Of a stretch of DNA of 64,000 nt, positions 20,385-28,879 are shown in pieces (within the stretch, counting starts at the first letter, position 1; every line of letters begins with the position of its first letter). The stretch is from an uncultured SAR86 cluster bacterium. GTDB taxonomy: Bacteria; Pseudomonadota; Gammaproteobacteria; Magnimaribacterales; Magnimaribacteraceae. Under the pieces are notes generated by a model. The model saw only the letters and a list, made by a program, of their open reading frames with translations, ran no database searches and was not told where the DNA came from. The stretch covers positions 1-64,000 of the forward strand of contig CACLEZ010000008.1 in assembly GCA_902606175.1 (NCBI GenBank), given 5' to 3'. Both the position numbers and the translations under genes were made by a program.

Positions 20385-21091
20385 TGGGTAAAGCTCATAA
20401 ATCTCTAGATGGTTACAAAAGAAAAAGGTTTTATCTTTTTCGACATGGAGAAGTAGACTACACGCCTCAGGGAAAGGTTGTTAAAAACCCTGATCTAGTA
20501 GACCTCACTGAAGTTGGCAAGAAACAAGCCAAATCAATTGATGAAAATACAAAAGAGTTTTCAATAGAAAGAATAATCTGTTCCGGTCTTCCTAGAACTT
20601 TGCAAACTGCTGAGCACATTGCATCTAGGAGGGAAATTACAATTGAGTGTTTTCCATTACTGAAAGAATATGAATGGGATCCTGATTTACTTAAAGATAC
20701 AAAAATTGAAAGGTTTGGTTATTTGTTTGAAGACTCGCTAGCAAAAGAAATGATAGGCGGAACAGAGGATGCCGACGAGTTTTATCGAAGAATTACATGT
20801 CAACTTGAAACAATAATCAAAGAAGACTGGAATGAGATGGCTGCTTTTCTTCATGGAGCGGTGAATGCTGCGATAATGTGCTGGGTAAATGATGTAGATA
20901 TCTCTTTTGCATCAAAATACGATCAAGATCATGCTGCCTTAAATATAATTGATATAGATGTTAATGAAAAAGGAAAAATTGTCAGAAAGATTCTCAAGAG
21001 GTACAACATACCTCCAAATCTTTCTACCATTGATTCTGATATGAGATCTTCTTGGGAAAATACAGCTTCTAAAATAGCTAATTTAAAGTAA
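20384..21091 (+). CDS. Histidine phosphatase (phosphoglycerate mutase-like)
   Basis: FYLFRHGEVDYTPQG RHG motif and FLHGAVNAAIMCWV second histidine; GTG start overlapping the upstream TAG. Confidence 0.85.
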   Translation: MGKAHKSLDGYKRKRFYLFRHGEVDYTPQGKVVKNPDLVDLTEVGKKQAKSIDENTKEFSIERIICSGLPRTLQTAEHIASRREITIECFPLLKEYEWDPDLLKDTKIERFGYLFEDSLAKEMIGGTEDADEFYRRITCQLETIIKEDWNEMAAFLHGAVNAAIMCWVNDVDISFASKYDQDHAALNIIDIDVNEKGKIVRKILKRYNIPPNLSTIDSDMRSSWENTASKIANLK

Positions 21092-21877
21092 CCAATCGAC
21101 AAGATCTTGAAAAGCCTTTTTATCTTGAATCAAGAATAGGTGGCCTCCTTCATAAAACTCTAATTGACTGTCTGTAATATTTTTATGAATTGCCTCCATA
21201 TTTGATACAGGTACTATACCGTCATACTTTCCTCCCATTAGAAAGACTGGTATGTCTATATTCTTTAATGATTGGAAGGTGTTATGATCTTTTCTTGCCA
21301 TCAGCTGCTTATGTAAATATTTAGGGTTAGTAGAATACAATCTTTTTTTGCGGGCTTCTTCTTTGATGATGTTCCAAGAATCATGATTTTGCTTTATCCA
21401 GGCATCGTTAATTCTCAAGTCATTTATTTTGATACTTAAATCAAGTTTTTCTTCTTCGTTTAACTCTTCTAATTCATGTAAAGGATAAGAAGAACCTCCA
21501 TCTCCTCCCGAAGAGGTGCAGGCCAAGACTAGTTTACTTACTCTGGATGGATGCCTTTTTATAAATTCTTGAGCGACCATGCCCCCAAAAGAAACACCCA
21601 TAACTGGAATAGTGTCTATATGAAGTTCGTCAAGAAGACTGGCAGCATCATCAGCGTATTGTTGCATTGAATAAGAACCGGATGGCTTGGAAGTCTGACC
21701 AAGTCCTCTTTGGTCATAGCTGATAATTTCAAAATGTTCTGAAAGAGGCGAATCAAGCTGATTAGGTTTATTTCTCAAATCACCTCCTGTTCCCCCTATA
21801 AATAATAAGGGTCCGTTAGCACGAGGTGTACTCCTTTCAAAATATATATCTAGGTCTTTTGTGCTTATAATAGCCAT
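21083..21877 (-). CDS. Alpha/beta hydrolase
   Basis: GVSFGGMVAQEFIKRHP nucleophile elbow; YDQRGLGQTSKPSGSYSMQQYADDAASLLDEL. Confidence 0.9.
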   Translation of the reverse strand: MAIISTKDLDIYFERSTPRANGPLLFIGGTGGDLRNKPNQLDSPLSEHFEIISYDQRGLGQTSKPSGSYSMQQYADDAASLLDELHIDTIPVMGVSFGGMVAQEFIKRHPSRVSKLVLACTSSGGDGGSSYPLHELEELNEEEKLDLSIKINDLRINDAWIKQNHDSWNIIKEEARKKRLYSTNPKYLHKQLMARKDHNTFQSLKNIDIPVFLMGGKYDGIVPVSNMEAIHKNITDSQLEFYEGGHLFLIQDKKAFQDLVDWLL

Positions 21878-21911
21878 GGTTCTTCTATGTTAATTATAGA
21901 ATAAAATAATT

Positions 21912-22118
21912 ATGAAAAAGGCTTTTATACTAACTACTCTTTTGACGTTAATCGTTCCATCAACTTTATTTGCAAATGAGTTTAGTCTCTTTATAAAAAC
22001 CTGTAAAAGTTGTGAATGGATAACCTATCCCGTACCTTTTCGTCTGAAGGAGCAGTGTGAAATAGCAAGACAAGGTATCTTTATAAAAGGTATGACTAAA
22101 TGTCTAAAAACCGATTAG
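21912..22118 (+). CDS. Small secreted four-cysteine hypothetical protein
   Basis: 68 aa; signal peptide MKKAFILTTLLTLIVPSTLFA then a short mature domain with CKSC and two further Cys. Confidence 0.6.
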   Translation: MKKAFILTTLLTLIVPSTLFANEFSLFIKTCKSCEWITYPVPFRLKEQCEIARQGIFIKGMTKCLKTD

Positions 22119-22121
22119 ATA

Positions 22122-23186
22122 ATGGCTAAATGGTCAGAATCGGAAGCTTTATACTGGTATAAAGAGCAAGATTGGATCGTTGGATGCAACTATCTACCAA
22201 GTAATGCTATAAATCAGCTAGAGATGTTTCAGCCAGAAACATTTGATAGTGAAATAAATAAGAGGGAATTATCTTGGGCGAATAATCTAGGCTTTAACTC
22301 AGTTAGGGTTTATCTGCATGACTTGCTTTGGAATGATCCAGAAACCTTTAAAGATATCTTAGATAGATTCCTTAACATTTGTGACCAAAATAATATAAGG
22401 CCAATATTAGTTTTATTTGATGACTGCCATAGACCTTTTCCAAAACTTGGTAGACAACCTAAACCGGTAACAGGAGTTCATAATTCAGGCTGGAAGCAGA
22501 GTCCCGGCATGGCCCTTGTTAATGAAATTCATGATAATGATGATCATCCAGAAATACCAAGACTTAAGAATTTCGTCCAAGAAATACTGCAGTATTTTAG
22601 TAATGATCAAAGAATACTTCTTTGGGATATTTACAATGAACCAGGTCAATTTGGGATAGGTGATAAATCATATGCTTTATTAAAATTAGTTTGGGAATGG
22701 GCATTAGAAGTTAGACCTTCTCAGCCATTGACGGCCTGTTTAGATGGCTCAGTGGGTCAAGAGATTATTGAATTAAATCAAAAAAATTCTGATGTAATTA
22801 CTTTTCACACCTACGAGGGCGAAAAACTTCAAGAGACAATCGACAGACTAAAAAACTTCAATAGACCTTTGATATGTACTGAGTATATGGCTAGAGAATT
22901 TGGGTCAACTTTTGAATTTAGCTTACCTATTTTTAAAAAAAATAATATTGGATGTTTTAACTGGGGGCTTGTAGCCGGAAAAAGCCAAACACATTTTGGC
23001 TGGTCTACAATCTTAGACCTAAAAAAGAAAAAGGAAGAAGGTAATTTTTTAAATGAAGGTGATGATATACCTGAGCCTGAAGTATGGTTTCATGATATTT
23101 TAAGAGCTGATGGTAGCCCTTACTCTTCGGAAGAGGAGATTTTTATAAAAGAAATGACTGCCTCTAAGACACTAGTTTGGAAGTAA
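22122..23186 (+). CDS. Glycoside hydrolase family 5-like cytoplasmic enzyme
   Basis: TIM-barrel GH-A pattern with WDIYNEPG (acid/base Glu) and ICTEYMAR (candidate nucleophile Glu); no signal peptide. Confidence 0.82.
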   Translation: MAKWSESEALYWYKEQDWIVGCNYLPSNAINQLEMFQPETFDSEINKRELSWANNLGFNSVRVYLHDLLWNDPETFKDILDRFLNICDQNNIRPILVLFDDCHRPFPKLGRQPKPVTGVHNSGWKQSPGMALVNEIHDNDDHPEIPRLKNFVQEILQYFSNDQRILLWDIYNEPGQFGIGDKSYALLKLVWEWALEVRPSQPLTACLDGSVGQEIIELNQKNSDVITFHTYEGEKLQETIDRLKNFNRPLICTEYMAREFGSTFEFSLPIFKKNNIGCFNWGLVAGKSQTHFGWSTILDLKKKKEEGNFLNEGDDIPEPEVWFHDILRADGSPYSSEEEIFIKEMTASKTLVWK

Positions 23187-23189
23187 ATT

Positions 23190-23708
23190 TCAATCGACAT
23201 CAATATACTTTGTCCATTCCTCATCTTTGAAGTTATAAGACGAATCTAAATAAGATCTCATCATATGCTTTAAAGTGGGTTTCTTAGGCGTCGTCAATGG
23301 CTTCAAATCAGAATTCCCTTTTTTGTTATTACAAACTTTGCATGAAGTAGTAACATTCTCCCAAGAAGTATCCCCTCCTTTTGAAATTGGAATTACATGA
23401 TCTAGAGTAAGGTCATTCCTCGGAAATTTTTTTTCACAGTACTGGCATAGATAGTTATCCCTAAAAAAAACATTAGATCTTGAGAACTTTACCTCTTTTT
23501 TTAGATGATGATAATTTGAGAGCATGATTATGCTTGGAACATTGAAAGCCATACTTGGAGACCTGACAACCCAATCACTGTGATCTTTCACAACGAAGAC
23601 TTTTCGGTTTAAAGTGAGTTTAATAGCAGAGTGCCAGTCGACTACTGAAAGTGGAAAAAAGCTCAGAGGCCTTCCATCTCTATTCAATATCAAACAATCA
23701 GCAGACAC
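23190..23708 (-). CDS. HNH endonuclease family protein
   Basis: CQYCEKKFPRNDLTLDHVIPISKGGDTSWENVTTSCKVCNNKKGN. Confidence 0.92.
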   Translation of the reverse strand: MSADCLILNRDGRPLSFFPLSVVDWHSAIKLTLNRKVFVVKDHSDWVVRSPSMAFNVPSIIMLSNYHHLKKEVKFSRSNVFFRDNYLCQYCEKKFPRNDLTLDHVIPISKGGDTSWENVTTSCKVCNNKKGNSDLKPLTTPKKPTLKHMMRSYLDSSYNFKDEEWTKYIDVD

Positions 23709-23797
23709 TGAGATAATATAATATTTTTTTTTAAACTTTTCTAGATCAATAAAGTTACTTTCTAGTTACTTTTTTTGTATGTAAAATTTATCTTAGG

Positions 23798-24394
23798 ATG
23801 AATAAATTATTTACCTTGATGACAGTACTTTTTATTGCTGATTCGTCATATTCTGAAGAACCTAAGAAAGTTTTATGTGAATTGGAAGGCAATTATTCCA
23901 TTACTTATGATGACTTCAGAAGAAATTATTTTAATGAAGCTGTAGAGATTGCAAAAAATGTAGCTGTTACCACAACTCAATCAATATTTTTTTTAAATAG
24001 AGCAAAACAAACTCTGAATAAAGATGCATGGGATAAAAATAAAATTGATGTAATCCAATATTGGATCTTGGACGAAAATTCAGATGATCTCCTAAAACTA
24101 GACTATGTTGTAGAACCAGCTCCGGTCTGGGTTACGCAAAGTGATTGGGTAAAGGAGAAAAAAGAGACCGGCATTATGGTAACTCATTTCATTGAGAATG
24201 GAGCAATGCATCCAAATTATCCTGAATATAAAGTTGATATTTATAAAATAAATAATGAGATAAATTGGTTTACTGGTAAAGCGAGAATTAAGGGAGATAT
24301 TTGGCTAAAAAGAGTAGATGGAAAAAAGGGTAAAGACCCAAAAATAGAAATTCTTGCAAAAGGAAAATGCGAAAAACAAAAGAAAAAGTTCTAA
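23798..24394 (+). CDS. Secreted hypothetical protein
   Basis: Signal peptide followed by a 180-aa domain of unknown family. Confidence 0.6.
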   Translation: MNKLFTLMTVLFIADSSYSEEPKKVLCELEGNYSITYDDFRRNYFNEAVEIAKNVAVTTTQSIFFLNRAKQTLNKDAWDKNKIDVIQYWILDENSDDLLKLDYVVEPAPVWVTQSDWVKEKKETGIMVTHFIENGAMHPNYPEYKVDIYKINNEINWFTGKARIKGDIWLKRVDGKKGKDPKIEILAKGKCEKQKKKF

Positions 24395-25351
24395 TTAAAG
24401 GCCTTGCACTAACAGTAAAGAAGTAGGAATAATTATCGACCAAATTAAGCATGCTAAGGCTATTGGCTTGAATTGAAGCTTGCTTAAGCCATCTCTGTTT
24501 ATCTGAGTTCCAATACAAAAAAGACCTGTCAAAAGGCAAATTCGATTAATTTCCTTGAGGTAGCCTGTAATAATCTCGTCAGGTTGGAGAAAAGAATTTA
24601 ATAAAGCGGCAATCAAGAAGAAAATGACAAAAAGAGGCAACCCTAGTCCTTCATTCTTATTTCTATAAAGCCAAGCCGCAAAAATTACTAAGGGGACTAT
24701 CCAGATTGTCCTTGCTACTTTAAGCGTTGCTGCAACTTCAACTGATAATTCACCTACACTTGAAGCAGCGCCAACAACAGATGCCGTATCGTGTATTGCA
24801 AGTGCAACCCATGCACCAAACTGAACTTCGTTTAGTTGAATGAAGTTATTTAAGGTGGGAAATAATAAAACAGCTACAGCATTTAATAAAAAAACTATCG
24901 TAATAGCCATCGTTAAGTCTTCTGGTTTAGCTTTAATTGAAGGTGCAACAGAAGCGATAGCAGTTCCGCCACAAACTGCTGTTCCAGAAGCCAAAAGAAA
25001 GGATAGCTTTTGAGAAACACCCAATATTTTGCCTAGCAATATAACTGCACCGAATGCCAAAACCACGTAGAGCGAAATCCAAAAGAAATAAACTGAATTG
25101 GTCTCGTAAAATGAATCTAAACTCAAACTACCTCCTAAAAAAACTATGCCAGTCTGTAAAATTCTGGATCCATACTTTTGAGTAAGAAAATCTTTGGGTA
25201 ATTTAAAAAAGAGCGCTAGAGATATCCCTAAAAATAGTGAGACTGCTGAATTACCAATCCATAAGCTTATTGCAATGATAATTATCGTAATAAAATAAAG
25301 CATTATTGAGGTTTGGTGAGTCACAAATGAATTTGATCTGTAACTATTCAA
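24395..25351 (-). CDS. YeiH/UPF0324 family putative sulfate exporter
   Basis: LLASGTAVCGGTAIASVAPSIKAKPEDLTMAITIVFLLNAVAVLLFP and WVALAIHDTASVVGAASSVG motifs. Confidence 0.9.
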   Translation of the reverse strand: MNSYRSNSFVTHQTSIMLYFITIIIIAISLWIGNSAVSLFLGISLALFFKLPKDFLTQKYGSRILQTGIVFLGGSLSLDSFYETNSVYFFWISLYVVLAFGAVILLGKILGVSQKLSFLLASGTAVCGGTAIASVAPSIKAKPEDLTMAITIVFLLNAVAVLLFPTLNNFIQLNEVQFGAWVALAIHDTASVVGAASSVGELSVEVAATLKVARTIWIVPLVIFAAWLYRNKNEGLGLPLFVIFFLIAALLNSFLQPDEIITGYLKEINRICLLTGLFCIGTQINRDGLSKLQFKPIALACLIWSIIIPTSLLLVQGL

Positions 25352-25449
25352 TTATGAGAGTATTAATAGTATAAATCAATCTTACAAAAGACTTTTCAAG
25401 TGGCAATTAAGTCAAAAATTCCCTTTTTTATCAATCTTCAAAGGGGGGG

Positions 25450-25481
25450 TTGACAACTATGCTATGTTATTTTGATATAAC
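25450..25481 (+). promoter_or_regulatory. Sigma70-like promoter overlapped by a palindrome (candidate metal-regulator operator)
   Basis: TTGACA (25450-25455), 17-nt spacer, TGATAT (25473-25478). Inverted repeat GTTAT-N6-ATAAC at 25466-25481 overlaps the -10. Confidence 0.6.
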
Positions 25482-25499
25482 TATTTTTTAAGGGCAAAA

Positions 25500-26705
25500 A
25501 TGGAAAATCTTCTAAGTAATAAACTCCCAGTTACTGTGCTTTCAGGTTTTTTAGGCGCAGGTAAAACTACCGTATTAAGTCACATCTTAAATAACAGAGA
25601 AAATAAACGAGTAGCTGTAATAGTGAATGATATGAGTGAAATTAATATAGACGCTGCTATCGTTCAAAATGAAGTTTCTCTAAATCGTAGTGAGGAGAAA
25701 CTGATCGAAATGAGTAATGGTTGTATCTGCTGCACACTTAGAGAAGATCTTCTAGAAGAGGTTAATAAACTTGCGCAAGAAGGTAGATTTGATTATTTAG
25801 TCATCGAATCCACTGGAATATCTGAACCACTTCCTGTAGCAGAAACATTTACTTTTGCAGATGAAAATGGAGTTTCTTTGTCCGATGTCGCTAATTTAGA
25901 CACAATGGTGACGGTAGTTGATTCCATCAATTTCCTAAAGGATTATGATGAAGCAAAGTATCTACAAGATACTGGTGAATCTTTAGGTGAAGAGGATGAG
26001 CGGAGTGTAGCTGATCTTCTCGTTGATCAGGTTGAATTTGCCGATATTATTTTATTAAGTAAAACTGATTTAGCTAGTCCACAAGAAATAGAACGTTTAC
26101 AAGCTATTTTAAAAACACTTAATACTGAGGCCAAAATAGTACCTATTGCGAATGGGAAAGTTGATATAAATAAGGTATTGGATACCGGTCTTTTTGACTT
26201 TGAGCGCGCTCAACAAGCTCCAGGTTGGTTAAAAGAAATGCGCGGTGAACATGTTCCGGAAACTGAGGAATATGGAATTGGTAGTTTCACATATGAAGCA
26301 AGAAGACCTTTTCATCCTGACAAATTTTTCAAATTTCTTCATGGCACTAAACAGTTTGGAAAGCTTATCCGCTCTAAAGGCTATTTTTGGTTGGCAACTC
26401 GACCTGAGTTTGCAGGACAATGGAGTCAAGCTGGTGGTATTGCTCATTATGGATTTGCAGGAATGTTCTGGAAATCTGTTCCGAAGAAGGATTGGCCTTT
26501 AGACGAAGAATACCTAAACGCAATTAGAAAGATGTGGGTGGAACCTTTCGGTGATATGCGTCAAGAATTGGTCTTTATCGGCCAAGGGTTAGATAAAGAA
26601 AAGATGATAGAAAGACTTGATGAGTGCCTTTTGAGCGAAGATGAAGTTCTAAAAGGTAAAGCATACTGGAAAACATTAAACGATCCTTTCCCGGCATGGC
26701 AATAA
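25500..26705 (+). CDS. CobW/COG0523 family GTPase, putative zinc metallochaperone (ZigA-like)
   Basis: [16 protein letters not shown]-loop, [15 protein letters not shown] CxCC motif, [11 protein letters not shown] CobW C-terminal domain. Confidence 0.92.
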   Translation: MENLLSNKLPVTVLSGFLGAGKTTVLSHILNNRENKRVAVIVNDMSEINIDAAIVQNEVSLNRSEEKLIEMSNGCICCTLREDLLEEVNKLAQEGRFDYLVIESTGISEPLPVAETFTFADENGVSLSDVANLDTMVTVVDSINFLKDYDEAKYLQDTGESLGEEDERSVADLLVDQVEFADIILLSKTDLASPQEIERLQAILKTLNTEAKIVPIANGKVDINKVLDTGLFDFERAQQAPGWLKEMRGEHVPETEEYGIGSFTYEARRPFHPDKFFKFLHGTKQFGKLIRSKGYFWLATRPEFAGQWSQAGGIAHYGFAGMFWKSVPKKDWPLDEEYLNAIRKMWVEPFGDMRQELVFIGQGLDKEKMIERLDECLLSEDEVLKGKAYWKTLNDPFPAWQ

Positions 26706-26721
26706 AATTCATAAACTCTGA

Positions 26722-27342
26722 TTGATAATGAATGCAGTTATAGGAGATCAATTAAGTTGCTTTTCAGATATACATTTAGATGATGTCGAATTAGTCAGTG
26801 TTAAAAGGCAAAAATTTGACAGCATAAAAGATCTATCAACAAATTTTATTAAATCAAGAGAGGTCTTAAAACTTCAATGGCATCAAGATTTAGACGACTC
26901 TTGGACTATTCAAGAAAACCTACCCGAGTCATTAGTTACATCTTTCAGGTCAATGTTAGTTGATTTGATTTTAGAAAGTGGTGAAATGCTAGGAAGTCTT
27001 GTAGATTGTAAAAAAATTGGAGTAAGAATCGCCACTCTAAGATCACCTATGTGCCCGCTCTTTCATGTAGATAATATTAGATGCAGAATGCTCATTACTT
27101 TGTGCGGAGAGGGAACGCAATGGATCTCAAATCAAGATGTTGATTGGGAAATCCTTCTAGATAGAGATAATAAAGACTTACCCATTAAGGAAAATGCAGA
27201 TATCAAACAAATGGTTACAGGTCATTGGTCTTTACTTAAGGGTGGTGCTTGGAATGATAAATTTAATGGCGTCGTGCACCGATCACCTCATGACGAGAAA
27301 GATAGATTGATTTTGTCAATCGATCCCCTTTTTGATCTATGA
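26722..27342 (+). CDS. DUF1826 domain protein
   Basis: VDNIRCRMLITLCGEGTQWI...WNDKFNGVVHRSPHDEKDRLILSIDPLF; characteristic neighbour of COG0523 GTPases. Confidence 0.85.
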   Translation: MIMNAVIGDQLSCFSDIHLDDVELVSVKRQKFDSIKDLSTNFIKSREVLKLQWHQDLDDSWTIQENLPESLVTSFRSMLVDLILESGEMLGSLVDCKKIGVRIATLRSPMCPLFHVDNIRCRMLITLCGEGTQWISNQDVDWEILLDRDNKDLPIKENADIKQMVTGHWSLLKGGAWNDKFNGVVHRSPHDEKDRLILSIDPLFDL

Positions 27343-27410
27343 AGTAGGATATGACCTTCCTGAAATAGACGTTCATTTTCAAAGAACTATAGAAAGTATA
27401 AAATCAATAT

Positions 27411-27881
27411 ATGAAAAAAATATATCTTGGTTCTCTGCTGTTCCTATTAACCTCCTTAGTAGGAGCTACTAGCAACAGTAAACAAAATAGTGATTCCAAT
27501 TTCGAACTACTAGTTCATAAAACTCCAACCTGTGGTTGTTGCAAAATGTGGGTTAAGCATATGGAAGAAAATGGATTTATAGTAAATACAAAAGATCACC
27601 AAAGCCTTGTAAAAATAAAGGAGGAACTAAAAATAGAACCTGAGCATAGGTCATGTCATACAGGGGTTTCCTCGCGAGGACATTTTTTTGAAGGCCATAT
27701 TCCAAGCAAATATGTCTTTCAATTTCTTTCAGAAGGTAATCCAGATGCAATAGGCCTATCAGTTCCTGGAATGCCTTTGGGTTCTCCGGGCATGGAAGTT
27801 GAGGATCGCTTTACAGCTTATGATGTACTTGTGCATTACAAAGATGGGTCAACTAAAGTTTATGCAGAAATAAGAAAATAA
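27411..27881 (+). CDS. DUF411 periplasmic metal-associated protein
   Basis: Signal peptide; LVHKTPTCGCCKMWVKHMEENGF, SCHTGVS, GHIPSKYV, VPGMPLGSPGME. Confidence 0.92.
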   Translation: MKKIYLGSLLFLLTSLVGATSNSKQNSDSNFELLVHKTPTCGCCKMWVKHMEENGFIVNTKDHQSLVKIKEELKIEPEHRSCHTGVSSRGHFFEGHIPSKYVFQFLSEGNPDAIGLSVPGMPLGSPGMEVEDRFTAYDVLVHYKDGSTKVYAEIRK

Positions 27882-27961
27882 AATCCTTGTTCAAGGATAT
27901 TTCTAAATCTAGTAAATAACTTAAATTAATCAGGATAGCGAATCATCGTAAAAATCAGAGT

Positions 27962-28801
27962 ATGAGTGCAAAAGTATATGGTTTTACTCACTCTCCTTGG
28001 GTACAAGCAGTCTTACTTGCTCTATATGATAAAGATATGGAATACGATCTATATGTGAGACCGCCTTATGAAGTCTTCAAAAAATGGGGCGTCTATATGC
28101 CTGCAGTTTCACTAAATGAAGAACCTTGGGAAATTGAATCAACACAGATACTCACTAAATTAGGTTATAAACCTATACTCGCTGACGAACTTAAAGCTGC
28201 TAATAATGCCTGGCAAGGAGTTTTGCATCGCACTGATAATCCATTTAAGTTCTTTTTACATTTTGCTCGTGGTGGACAAATCTCGAAGTCTTTTATCAAT
28301 AATACAGTGAGTAACTTTCTTTTAAGCTTTGTTGCCTTCTATATGTTTATGTTAATAAATATTGGAAAATGGACATTAAAACAAAAGGAACCTCTAAATT
28401 TTGGAGATCAATTCATGTATTGGGAGAATGTACTTGATTCGTCTGAAGGTCCATTCATGGATGGTATGAAACCAGGTTCAAAAGACTTGGTAATGTTTGG
28501 AATAATACAGTGTCATGCAAGTATTCCTGTACCGGCATTAAATTCCCTTCTTAACGATCAAAGGCTTACGAACCTAAGAAAATGGGTAAAAACTATGCAA
28601 AACTACTTTAAAGAATATCCTTATCTATATACGGCCAAGTTTTTTAAATCTGATATCCCAGATGCAGATTCAGCAAACCTTTTTCAAATAGTATCTTTTT
28701 TCTCTGGGCTTATAGTGATTGTCTTAGCTTTCCCAATAACAACTCCATTGGTTTTGATATTAATGAGTCGTGTAGAAAAGAATAGAATAAAAAGATTTTA
28801 G
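27962..28801 (+). CDS. Glutathione S-transferase-like protein with C-terminal hydrophobic segment
   Basis: N-terminal thioredoxin-like region (MSAKVYGFTHSPWVQAVLLALYDKDMEYDLY) and GST-C-like helices; predicted TM near C-terminus. Confidence 0.75.
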   Translation: MSAKVYGFTHSPWVQAVLLALYDKDMEYDLYVRPPYEVFKKWGVYMPAVSLNEEPWEIESTQILTKLGYKPILADELKAANNAWQGVLHRTDNPFKFFLHFARGGQISKSFINNTVSNFLLSFVAFYMFMLINIGKWTLKQKEPLNFGDQFMYWENVLDSSEGPFMDGMKPGSKDLVMFGIIQCHASIPVPALNSLLNDQRLTNLRKWVKTMQNYFKEYPYLYTAKFFKSDIPDADSANLFQIVSFFSGLIVIVLAFPITTPLVLILMSRVEKNRIKRF

Positions 28802-28802
28802 A

Positions 28803-28879
28803 TGGTGGGCCCGGGAGGACTCGAACCTCCGACCAATGGATTATGAGTCCACTGCTCTAACCAACTGAGCTACAGGCCC
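28803..28879 (-). tRNA. ileX: tRNA with CAT anticodon, most likely tRNA-Ile2 (lysidine-modified); elongator Met not excluded
   Basis: Minus strand GGGCCTGTAGCTCAGTTGGTTAGAGCAGTGGACTCATAATCCATTGGTCGGAGGTTCGAGTCCTCCCGGGCCCACCA. Ile2 favoured by GGGCC acceptor and by synteny with rpoD, as for ileX in E. coli. Confidence 0.9.

Noticed and set aside
23190-23708. HNH endonuclease as a possible defence or mobile element
   Set aside because: Stand-alone HNH of a common chromosomal type; no methyltransferase, intron, phage or restriction partner nearby.
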